From Methylovirgula sp. (GTDB taxonomy: Bacteria; Pseudomonadota; Alphaproteobacteria; Rhizobiales; Beijerinckiaceae): a DNA stretch of 7,176 bases. This document shows positions 1 through 5,767 of the stretch, piece after piece. How positions within the stretch are numbered: position 1 is the first letter of the stretch; each line of letters opens with the position of its first letter. The notes beneath the pieces are model-generated. The model had not been told where the DNA came from, made no database searches, and worked only from the letters and a program-made list of their open reading frames with translations. Where the stretch lies: NCBI GenBank assembly GCA_030040215.1, contig JASHUD010000070.1, forward strand, positions 1 to 7,176, in the 5' to 3' direction. Position numbers and translations under genes: made by a program.

Positions 1-1
1 T

Positions 2-247
2 GCCGACAAGGAATACGTTCGCGGCGACGTGACGACTAACACAGTCGAGAGCTATTTCTCAGTGTTCAAGCGCGGCATGCGCGGCGTTTACCAGCATTGC
101 AGCGAAAAACACCTTCATCGCTACCTCGCAGAGTTCGATTTCCGGCACAACTATCGTGTCGCACTTGGCTACAATGACGATGATCGCACGATTGCTGCGG
201 TAAGGGGCGGTGAGGGCAAGCGCCTCACCTATCATCAACCTCACTAA
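2..247 (+). CDS. IS1595-family transposase, C-terminal fragment (5' end outside the window)
   Basis: This is the last 81 residues of a DDE-type transposase of the IS1595 (ISXO2-like) family; the reading frame is open to the left edge at base 2 and stops with TAA at 245-247. The GTG at 29 is only an internal codon. The visible part carries the family's C-terminal signature: N-T-V-E-S-Y-F-S followed by F-K-R-G-M-R-G-V-Y and then H-L-H-R-Y-L-A-E-F-D-F-R-H-N-Y-R. The Glu of NTVES is in the position of the third catalytic acidic residue, which with two upstream Asp residues binds the metal ions for strand transfer. The intact C-terminus suggests the gene could be complete to the left, but this cannot be seen. 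It converges on the small basic gene, with 15 bases between the two stops. I could not identify the terminal inverted repeat of the element with certainty. Confidence 0.9.
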   Translation, partial: ADKEYVRGDVTTNTVESYFSVFKRGMRGVYQHCSEKHLHRYLAEFDFRHNYRVALGYNDDDRTIAAVRGGEGKRLTYHQPH

Positions 248-262
248 GCCGGATTTCAAATT

Positions 263-448
263 TCAGGCTGCGCGATTTTTGCGCTGGCGCGCCCGTTTGC
301 GCTGAGGCTTTTTCTTGGCCTTGGCGCGAGATATGCCGCTTTTTTTAGGAATATCCTTTAATGGCGTCGGAGGTCCAGCGAACGCGCCTTGCAAAATCTT
401 TCGCAGGCGTTGACCGATTTCTTCTGCGCCATATTGGTCGTCGTCCAT
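263..448 (-). CDS. Small, highly basic hypothetical protein coupled to the DUF262-HNH gene
   Basis: A 61-residue protein that I do not recognise. Its ATG (446-448) shares the A of the upstream nuclease gene's TGA (448-450), giving TGATG on the minus strand; such overlaps usually mean re-initiation by the same ribosome, so the two are probably made in linked amounts. The longer version from TTG at 470-472 is less likely. The N-terminal half starts with an acidic patch (MDDD, then EE at 9-10) and a short possible helix (residues 8-21). From residue 31 to the end, 15 of 31 residues are Lys or Arg, with runs such as K45-K47 and R50-R52. Such a tail suggests nucleic-acid or ribosome contact, or electrostatic pairing with a partner. 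There is no signal peptide, zinc ligand or membrane segment. A role as accessory subunit, specificity factor or inhibitor of the nuclease is conjecture. That it is a real gene is supported mainly by the overlap and the skewed composition. Confidence 0.6.
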   Translation of the reverse strand: MDDDQYGAEEIGQRLRKILQGAFAGPPTPLKDIPKKSGISRAKAKKKPQRKRARQRKNRAA

Positions 449-2094
449 CAGTGTTTCACCGCTGTGTTGCAATATGGATGCGCCAATTGCGCATTATCTG
501 CCCCACCCTTTCCCTTTTCTTTGACGCGCACCTTATGGTCGTAAGAAACAGATTTTCTCGGATCGAGCATCCCGTTACAAATTGGACATTTCATTGCCGT
601 CTTCATAGCCGCTGTCAAAAAAGCAATTGATTTAGCATCATCCGAAAATTTAGTGCGACTCTGTGGACCATCTATATCGAAGAACCTACCGCGCAATCCG
701 AGGTGAGTGATAGCTGATTCTGGCGTTACTTTGTGCCCCGCATTAAACTCATTAACGAGATAGCCAAATAAGTCGCGCGTCTTGGAAATGCGCTGATTGC
801 GACTCATATTTGAGAGAAGCAAACTAAGCCAAGACTTGTTGTCAATTAGAAACTTTTCAAGCTGCGCACGTACGTGGGAGAATTTTTTGAAAAATCCCCC
901 ATCGTTATTTTGAACACGCTCTGCAATTAATTGCGTTATGCCTAAAAAGAGATACCGATTATGTTTCCCTCTTTCATTGTAAAAATAGACGGCAGGATGC
1001 AGTCCCAAACTGCCTGCGGAATTTCCGGTGATACGGTTCAATATGTTTAAGGCGCGCTCCAATACTGCTAGCGTGTCATCGCCCGTCTGGTCGTCAGCGT
1101 AGTCACCAATAGCCTTAGGACTAATTGGAGTTTGCGCGCCAGCGATCGTCAAGAATTCGATTAGGACGGCAAGCGCATCTACGGGAGAAACTGTACCGCC
1201 AAGAGGCAGATCAAGCGTCTTAACTGGCGGTTCCGATTCAGGCTCAAATAACAATTCAAAAAATTGATGCGCCAGTTCCTCGACTTTGGTTTGCCGATCG
1301 GCGGGAAATATAGCCCAATATTTGTTGCCAGTTCCGGCCCTGAGGATTGCGCGCGCGCTAATAGCGATTGGCTTGCGTCGAAGTTTGATTAAAGTTGTTT
1401 CTGTGGCATCCAAGGGCGTCCCTTGGGAATTGATCTTGTAGAAAGATGATTCCGCAACCGATGCCGTTCCCTGCACCCACTGAAGAGAAAGCGTGCGCGT
1501 AAATGCTCGCGTTGCACGCTGAATAGTTTTTTGGTCAGCGCCATCTTTACTTCCAACGAGCTTTTTCAAGGTCTCAAACCTTCCGACCCTGCTTTCGACT
1601 AACGAGCGCGTTCTTTTCGCAGCTCGTTTCTGATCGTTGGAAATTTCTCCTTTATAAAATGCGCCGGTGACGGTGCCGTCCCCATAATCATTTTCCATCC
1701 ACGCACGAAGGGCGCTCAGCCTATGACCGCCATCTAAGACGAATATTAAATTCGGTGATTTCCATAGGATGAGTCCTGGGATTACTTCGTTATCCACGAA
1801 ACTCTCAATAAACGTCGCAATTTGCTCAGGACTCCAATGATTGGTCTCCCGCTGAAAATCTGGTTTTCGAAGTAGCCGAAAAATCGGTGTATCTTGTGCG
1901 AGACTCGAAATCGGGAAATCCTTAAATAGATCGAGCGTGTACTCCTCTCCGGCCACGCCAAAATCTTCGCGGCGGATCATTGCGTCGAGATTTACACGCT
2001 GCGACATTGGATCGAGTCCCGGCAATTGCTCTCTATCGGCAATTCGTAAGCCGATACAACCCTCGGTGTCGAGAGATTCGCCGAGGCGATTCAC
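448..2094 (-). CDS. DUF262/ParB-like protein with C-terminal HNH endonuclease domain (putative defence nuclease)
   Basis: A 548-residue protein (GTG at 2092-2094) with two recognisable parts. The N-terminal DUF262-type region (about residues 55-260) has a substrate-loop-like stretch R-K-P-D-F-Q-R-E (76-83), a hydrophobic strand ending in F-V-L-D-G-G-H-R (118-125), and a second conserved patch F-Y-K-I-N-S-Q-G-T-P-L (218-228). In GmrS and SspE the equivalent of DGGHR is DGQQR, linked to nucleotide hydrolysis or modified-DNA sensing. The C-terminus (503-543) is an HNH nuclease: C503-x2-C506, D519-H520, G-G at 530-531, N534, H539, C542-N543. The middle (260-500) is helical with no motif I know. 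A DNA-cleaving antiphage or restriction role is inferred from this domain pair. An internal ATG at 2005-2007 (MSQRVNLDAMI) gives a 519-residue protein and may be the true start, because the conserved part begins there; neither start has a strong ribosome site. GC is far lower than in the genes to the right, indicating acquisition by transfer. It is the first gene of a two-gene unit. Confidence 0.85.
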   Translation of the reverse strand: MNRLGESLDTEGCIGLRIADREQLPGLDPMSQRVNLDAMIRREDFGVAGEEYTLDLFKDFPISSLAQDTPIFRLLRKPDFQRETNHWSPEQIATFIESFVDNEVIPGLILWKSPNLIFVLDGGHRLSALRAWMENDYGDGTVTGAFYKGEISNDQKRAAKRTRSLVESRVGRFETLKKLVGSKDGADQKTIQRATRAFTRTLSLQWVQGTASVAESSFYKINSQGTPLDATETTLIKLRRKPIAISARAILRAGTGNKYWAIFPADRQTKVEELAHQFFELLFEPESEPPVKTLDLPLGGTVSPVDALAVLIEFLTIAGAQTPISPKAIGDYADDQTGDDTLAVLERALNILNRITGNSAGSLGLHPAVYFYNERGKHNRYLFLGITQLIAERVQNNDGGFFKKFSHVRAQLEKFLIDNKSWLSLLLSNMSRNQRISKTRDLFGYLVNEFNAGHKVTPESAITHLGLRGRFFDIDGPQSRTKFSDDAKSIAFLTAAMKTAMKCPICNGMLDPRKSVSYDHKVRVKEKGKGGADNAQLAHPYCNTAVKH

Positions 2095-2130
2095 CGAACC
2101 GCCCCGCTCTTGCGCCGGCCTGTCGGCTCG

Positions 2131-2158
2131 ACACTACTATTAGTAGTTGTGGTGTCAA
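2131..2158 (-). promoter_or_regulatory. Predicted sigma-70 promoter of the DUF262-HNH unit
   Basis: On the minus strand a perfect -35 hexamer TTGACA (2153-2158) is followed after 16 bases by TAGTGT (2131-2136), a weak -10 that keeps the key T, A and final T. Transcription would start near 2124, leaving a leader of about 30 bases before the GTG at 2094, or about 117 bases if the ATG at 2007 is used. The poor -10 suits a promoter that is normally weak or needs a regulator. Prediction from sequence only. Confidence 0.5.
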
Positions 2159-2162
2159 CTAC
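2133..2162. promoter_or_regulatory. Two interlocking palindromes over the promoter (candidate operator)
   Basis: Two inverted repeats overlap here. The first is ACTACTA-T-TAGTAGT (2133-2147), 7-base arms around one base. The second is GTAGTTG (2143-2149), six bases, then CAACTAC (2156-2162), also with perfect 7-base arms. The first covers part of the -10 box and the spacer, the second covers the -35 box, so a bound dimer at either would block RNA polymerase. Shared arms mean the two could be alternative or cooperative sites. The ACT...AGT style recalls control boxes of restriction-modification C proteins, but no C-protein-like regulator is in the window. Confidence 0.45.
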
Positions 2163-2214
2163 GTATTTCGCCCATAGATTGTAACATTACGCTACGCAAC
2201 TTCAAGCCAAATGC

Positions 2215-2240
2215 GGTTTCAAACGACCGCTGTTTCAAAA
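2215..2240. repeat. Short direct repeat GTTTCAAA in the intergenic region
   Basis: GTTTCAAA occurs at 2216-2223 and 2232-2239, 16 bases apart, and a related string, GGATTTCAAA, lies at 251-260 just past the transposase stop. The copies are short and could be chance in an AT-richer stretch. They fall where composition changes from the low-GC unit to the core genome, so a role at an element end or as tandem protein sites is possible but unproven. Confidence 0.25.
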
Positions 2241-2250
2241 TCGTGCAGAG

Positions 2251-2265
2251 TTAACCGGCTGTTTA
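2251..2265 (+). promoter_or_regulatory. CtrA-like box upstream of the PodJ-like gene
   Basis: TTAA-N7-TTTA (TTAA at 2251-2254, TTTA at 2262-2265) matches seven of the eight fixed bases of the alphaproteobacterial CtrA consensus TTAA-N7-TTAA. It lies about 130 bases before the start codon at 2392. CtrA is the master cell-cycle regulator of this class, and podJ of Caulobacter belongs to the cell-cycle-controlled genes. A single near-match in AT-leaning intergenic DNA is suggestive only. Confidence 0.35.
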
Positions 2266-2319
2266 CCGGGGTTACGGAAATTCAAAGGACAAAGGCGGCA
2301 CGCCCGCGAAGCGAACGGT

Positions 2320-2355
2320 GATTCGGCACCTTTCGCTTCTTTCGAACATCGATTC
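2320..2355. promoter_or_regulatory. Two GANTC (CcrM-type methylation) sites before the PodJ-like gene
   Basis: GATTC occurs at 2320-2324 and 2351-2355, 72 and 41 bases before the start codon. GANTC is the target of the cell-cycle DNA methyltransferase CcrM, and in Caulobacter GcrA activates methylated promoters containing such sites. The sites are seen directly; their function here is inferred from the class of gene they precede. Confidence 0.35.
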
Positions 2356-2382
2356 TGAGCCGGGGCTTTTCGGATCCCCGCC

Positions 2383-2389
2383 GGAGAGA
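2383..2389 (+). promoter_or_regulatory. Ribosome binding site of the PodJ-like gene
   Basis: GGAGAGA lies just upstream of two consecutive ATG codons (2392-2394 and 2395-2397). From GGAG there are 5 bases to the first ATG and 8 to the second, so the second start has the more usual spacing; the protein differs by only one Met. Confidence 0.6.
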
Positions 2390-2391
2390 AC

Positions 2392-5223
2392 ATGATGAGA
2401 GCGGCTGCCTGGGGCGGCAAGGATCACGAGGAAGACGCGGCGCGCTACAAGGCGCAGCACGTCTCCGTCGCGGAGGGCGTTTCAACGCGCCTCTACGCCA
2501 ATCGACTGAAGCGGGTCGAATCGACGCTGAATTCCCTGTTGGCGTCGGTCGCTTCTTCGATCGGCGCCGAGCCGCCGGCAGTCGACCGCCCGCAATCCTT
2601 CAGATCGCGTCCGTCGTTAGGTGCAGCCATCGCCGAAGTCGCGCGTCGGCAGAAGGAATTGGACGAAGCGCGCGGCGACGCCGTTCCGGCCGACGATCTG
2701 CAACAGCAGCTTTCCGGGCTCTCCGCCAAGCTCGACGAGATGCGGCGCGAACAAGCGGCGCGCCACATTGAGCAGCCGCCCCGCCGCTCCGACAAGTTGC
2801 AAACCGAAATCTCCGACATGTCGGAAACGCCGAATGGCCTTGCCTCGCACGGTTCGGTCGCCGCGCTCGAGCAGGCGATCCGTACGCTTTCGCAAAGAAC
2901 CGAGGTTTTGCGCGGCGAAAGCATCCGAGAAGCCGTGGTCGAGCCACTCGAAGAGGTCGTCGGCGAATTTAGGCGTTCGCTGGCGGAGATCGATCCGCGG
3001 TCGACGATCGCGGGCATCGAGGCCGAGCTGAGGAAACTCGGTGCCAGGCTCGATGATCGTTCCCGCGCCGATGTCGATTCCATGGCCTTCCGGCAGATTC
3101 AGCAGCAGACGCGTGAGATCTGCGATCTTTTGACGGCGGCAGTGACGCGGCCGCTGCCGATCGCACGGATCGAACAGCAAATCGAACAACTGGCGGAGAG
3201 CATCGAGCGGCAACGCGCTGAGGGCGCCGGTGGCACAACCGGGATCGAGGAACGACTCGATGCGCTTGCCGCCAAGATTGAGGAAGCGCTCGCCGAGGCG
3301 CGCGACGAAAGCCGCTACGAGGCATTGGCGCGGCGCATCGACAGTGTTCATCGCGAGCTCGCGGAGCTGATTGCGGAACGCCCGCGGATGGATACGCGCC
3401 CGCTCGAAGATCTCGTCGGCGAATTGGCGGACAAGCTCGAGCGGACCGGGGGGCAACCCGATCCGCGAGTGCTCAATGCTTTGGAGCGGCAGGTCGCCGA
3501 ATGCGCGCAACGCCTCGATACGGCGACCAACGGCTTTGCCTCGTTGACATCGCTGGAACAGACGATCAATGCGCGGTTTGCCGAGCTCGAAGAGGGGCGC
3601 CGCGCGGCGCTTGAAGCGGCGCAGAATTCCGGCGATCGCGGCGCCGAACCGACGAACGTCGGGCACGAATTGCAAAGACTGCGCGCCGTGCAGGACGAGG
3701 CCGATCGGCGCACGGCTTCGACCTTGAACGCGGTCCACGAGACGCTGGAAAAGGTCGTCAACCGTCTCGCGATGATGGAAGACGACTTCACGCCACGCCC
3801 CAAAGTATCGAACGAGCTGCTTGCCTCCGGCCCGGCGCCGGTCTTTGCGCCGGCCCCACAGCGCACTTCACGGCAAAGCGACCTCACGGATTTGAGGGAC
3901 CTGCAGATCAGCCCGGAGCCGCTCGCTACCCGGCGCGACGACGGCAAGAAGGCTACGCCGCCGCCCGCGGCGCTCGAAGATTTGCTGATCGAGCCGGGCA
4001 GCGGTTTTCCCGCACGGCGTGAAGAGGGAGACGAGCACTCGCTCCGCACTCGCCAGGTGCGAGAGCAGGAAGCGCCAGTGACGCGCGCCGACTTCATTGC
4101 GGCGGCGCGCCGCGCCGCGCAGGCCGCGCAGGCCGAGCCAGCCGCATCCGCCGAGCAAAATCCGGCGCGCGCGGCGGCCCCGAAAAGTCGCGCCGGCCTC
4201 ATTCGCCAGGCCCGCAACTTCGTCGAGCAGCACAAGCGTCCGGTAGCTCTCGCGCTCGCTATTTTGTTTGTCGCAATCGGCACCTACGCCGTCGTCAAGA
4301 GCATGCGCCACGCGGCGCCGACCAGCGTCTCTTCGAATGCCGATGCGCCGTCCGTTGCGATGCTCGTCCCGCCGAAAATCGAGCCGCCCGCGGCGCCTGT
4401 GCCAAAGATCGCCGCGCTCCCGCAAACGGCGGCGCTCGGAGCGCCCGCCACGAACCGCGGCGCGCCCCAGTCCGCGCCGGGCATCGATACGATGCCCACC
4501 GCGTCCATTCCGCAGCCGAAGGCCGTGGCGCCCGACTCCATGCGGAGCGATCCGCAAGCCGCCGCGGCCGCCGGCGACGCCAAGGCACAATTCCTCCTAG
4601 CGACCAATTATGCCGAAGGCCGAAATGTACCCCGCAATCTCTCGGCGGCGGCGGTGTGGTACACGAAAGCGGCGGCGCAGGGCCTGGCACCCGCCCAGTA
4701 TCGTCTCGGCAGTTTCTACGAGAAGGGCCTCGGCGTCACGCGCGACCTCGATCGGGCGAGAAACTTGTACCGAAGGGCCGCGGAACAAGGAAACGTCCGC
4801 GCCATGCACAATCTCGCGGTGCTCGCGGCGGACGGCGGGGACGCCGGCAAACCAGATTATGCGACCGCAGCGCAATGGTTCAAGAAAGCCGCCGAGTACG
4901 GGGTGCGCGACAGCCAATATAATCTCGCTGTCCTTCTCGCCCGCGGCCTCGGCATCCAGCAGAATTTCGTCGCGGCCTACATGTGGTTTTCGATCGTCGC
5001 CGCGCAAGGCGACGACGATGCCGCCCGCAAGCGCGATGATGTCGGCGCGCGGCTCAACGCCAACGAGCTCGCCGCGGCGAAAGCCATGGCCGACGCTTTC
5101 CGCGCGAAGACGCCGGATCCCGCCGCCAACGACGTTGAGGCGCCGAGCGGCGGGTGGAGTTCTTCGGTGCCTTCGCAGGGAACGACGAACAAAACGCAAC
5201 ACCCCAAAATTACCGTGATGTGA
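2392..5223 (+). CDS. PodJ-like polarity protein: coiled coil, one membrane segment, four Sel1 repeats
   Basis: A 943-residue protein built like alphaproteobacterial PodJ, a cell-pole scaffold that recruits cytoplasmic partners and reaches into the periplasm. Residues about 60-455 are Glu/Arg/Gln/Leu/Ala-rich with heptad-like spacing, as in long coiled coils. Residues about 460-600 are a Pro/Ala-rich linker. A single membrane helix at about 617-637 follows a basic stretch (R-Q-A-R-N-F-V-E-Q-H-K-R), placing the N-terminus in the cytoplasm. A Pro/Ala-rich periplasmic linker leads to four Sel1-like repeats at about 728-763, 764-799, 800-836 and 837-872, each with the A-x-x-x-Y/L...G...A...W/L-Y/F-x-x-A-A pattern. 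The protein ends about 70 residues later in a disordered tail, without the peptidoglycan-binding domain found at the end of Caulobacter PodJ. A polar scaffold is the best guess; a general Sel1 envelope protein is the alternative. It stands alone, with the next gene converging 24 bases downstream. Confidence 0.85.
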   Translation: MMRAAAWGGKDHEEDAARYKAQHVSVAEGVSTRLYANRLKRVESTLNSLLASVASSIGAEPPAVDRPQSFRSRPSLGAAIAEVARRQKELDEARGDAVPADDLQQQLSGLSAKLDEMRREQAARHIEQPPRRSDKLQTEISDMSETPNGLASHGSVAALEQAIRTLSQRTEVLRGESIREAVVEPLEEVVGEFRRSLAEIDPRSTIAGIEAELRKLGARLDDRSRADVDSMAFRQIQQQTREICDLLTAAVTRPLPIARIEQQIEQLAESIERQRAEGAGGTTGIEERLDALAAKIEEALAEARDESRYEALARRIDSVHRELAELIAERPRMDTRPLEDLVGELADKLERTGGQPDPRVLNALERQVAECAQRLDTATNGFASLTSLEQTINARFAELEEGRRAALEAAQNSGDRGAEPTNVGHELQRLRAVQDEADRRTASTLNAVHETLEKVVNRLAMMEDDFTPRPKVSNELLASGPAPVFAPAPQRTSRQSDLTDLRDLQISPEPLATRRDDGKKATPPPAALEDLLIEPGSGFPARREEGDEHSLRTRQVREQEAPVTRADFIAAARRAAQAAQAEPAASAEQNPARAAAPKSRAGLIRQARNFVEQHKRPVALALAILFVAIGTYAVVKSMRHAAPTSVSSNADAPSVAMLVPPKIEPPAAPVPKIAALPQTAALGAPATNRGAPQSAPGIDTMPTASIPQPKAVAPDSMRSDPQAAAAAGDAKAQFLLATNYAEGRNVPRNLSAAAVWYTKAAAQGLAPAQYRLGSFYEKGLGVTRDLDRARNLYRRAAEQGNVRAMHNLAVLAADGGDAGKPDYATAAQWFKKAAEYGVRDSQYNLAVLLARGLGIQQNFVAAYMWFSIVAAQGDDDAARKRDDVGARLNANELAAAKAMADAFRAKTPDPAANDVEAPSGGWSSSVPSQGTTNKTQHPKITVM

Positions 5224-5247
5224 GCGCGCGGCTTGCCGCCGCATCTC

Positions 5248-5616
5248 TCAATGATGCCCGCCCATGCGGCAGGCGCCGGCCGGCGTCGTTTCTCCGGGCA
5301 TGAAGATGCGCACGCTCCAGCCCGATAGGCCGGCGGCGGTTCCTTCGCCGCAGATCTCCCGCGCCGTATCGCTTGCGAGCCGCCGTTCGACGTCCCGGCT
5401 GACCGGCGAGGCGCTCGGCACCGCCGCCACGACATCGAGCGAATGCGCAGCGGTATTGATGTCGTAACGGGTGATGAGTCCCACGGATTTATGGGCGTCG
5501 CCGAGAGTACCGAGAATTCGCATCGGGTCCGCATGCGCGACATCGGTCAGCGCGGCGGCGGCGAGGGCGAGCGCGGCAAACGCTGGGGAGGCGAACAGAC
5601 ATACCGCTTTGCGCAT
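5248..5616 (-). CDS. Small exported hypothetical protein
   Basis: A 122-residue protein starting at ATG 5614-5616; the TTG immediately before it is a less likely start. The N-terminus is a typical Sec signal peptide: M-R-K, a long Ala/Leu-rich core, and an A-H-A cleavage site after about residue 28, followed by D-P. The mature part is about 94 residues and has two Cys (in R-E-I-C-G and in G-A-C-R), which could form a disulfide in the periplasm. It ends in M-G-G-H-H, which could bind metal, though this is speculative. There is no lipobox, so it is probably soluble and periplasmic. AAGGG nine bases before the ATG is a reasonable ribosome site. I do not recognise a named family. It converges on the PodJ-like gene and follows pdeM in the same direction after 151 bases, so it probably has its own promoter. 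Confidence 0.75.
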   Translation of the reverse strand: MRKAVCLFASPAFAALALAAAALTDVAHADPMRILGTLGDAHKSVGLITRYDINTAAHSLDVVAAVPSASPVSRDVERRLASDTAREICGEGTAAGLSGWSVRIFMPGETTPAGACRMGGHH

Positions 5617-5646
5617 CAATTCAGACCCTTATCAACGGAAGATGCA

Positions 5647-5667
5647 CTTCTCCCATAACAGGAGAAG
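5647..5667. repeat. Perfect intergenic hairpin CTTCTCC / GGAGAAG
   Basis: CTTCTCC (5647-5653), seven bases, then GGAGAAG (5661-5667): perfect 7-base arms in the gap between pdeM and the small exported gene. No run of T follows directly on either strand, so a classical Rho-independent terminator is unlikely. Palindromes of the form CTTCTCC...GGAGAAG are, to my knowledge, common as dispersed intergenic repeats in proteobacterial genomes, which is the likeliest explanation. It sits just upstream of the exported gene's ribosome site and would form in the leader if transcription begins before it. Confidence 0.5.
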
Positions 5668-5767
5668 GGCCAATGGCGGCATTTTTGCGCGGACTCGGCG
5701 AGGCTTTCAACCGGGAAACTTCCGCGCGGGGGCGCTTTCGAAAATCCGCGGCAAATTTCTTCAGGCT

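Larger units (their letters stand above)
2095..2391. other. Divergent intergenic region between the low-GC unit and the PodJ-like gene
   Basis: This 297-base gap (384 if the nuclease starts at 2007) separates two divergently transcribed genes. Bases 2131-2162 hold the nuclease promoter and palindromes. Around 2180-2250 it is AT-richer with GTTTCAAA repeats. From 2251 on come the CtrA-like box, the two GANTC sites and the ribosome site of the PodJ-like gene. I see no convincing ORF, tRNA or attachment site. The transition from island to core composition falls within it. Confidence 0.5.

Noticed and set aside
449..472. TTG start at 470-472 for the small basic gene
   Set aside because: The ATG at 446-448 overlaps the preceding stop exactly, a common coupled arrangement, whereas the TTG extension adds eight residues encoded inside the nuclease gene.
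361..630. 89-codon plus-strand frame across the end of the nuclease gene
   Set aside because: Antisense to the HNH domain, with no recognisable motif and no ribosome site.
2617..3738. 373-codon open frame on the minus strand opposite the PodJ-like gene
   Set aside because: Arg-rich, low-information translation in the shadow of a well-supported coiled-coil gene; no motif, no ribosome site.
3348..5244. Several other long minus-strand frames opposite the PodJ-like gene
   Set aside because: Ser/Arg/Ala-rich shadows produced by GC-rich codon use; they overlap one another and the real gene.
5224..5247. GC-rich GCGGC-TT-GCCGC sequence as a terminator between convergent genes
   Set aside because: The two-base loop is too tight and no T run follows on either strand.
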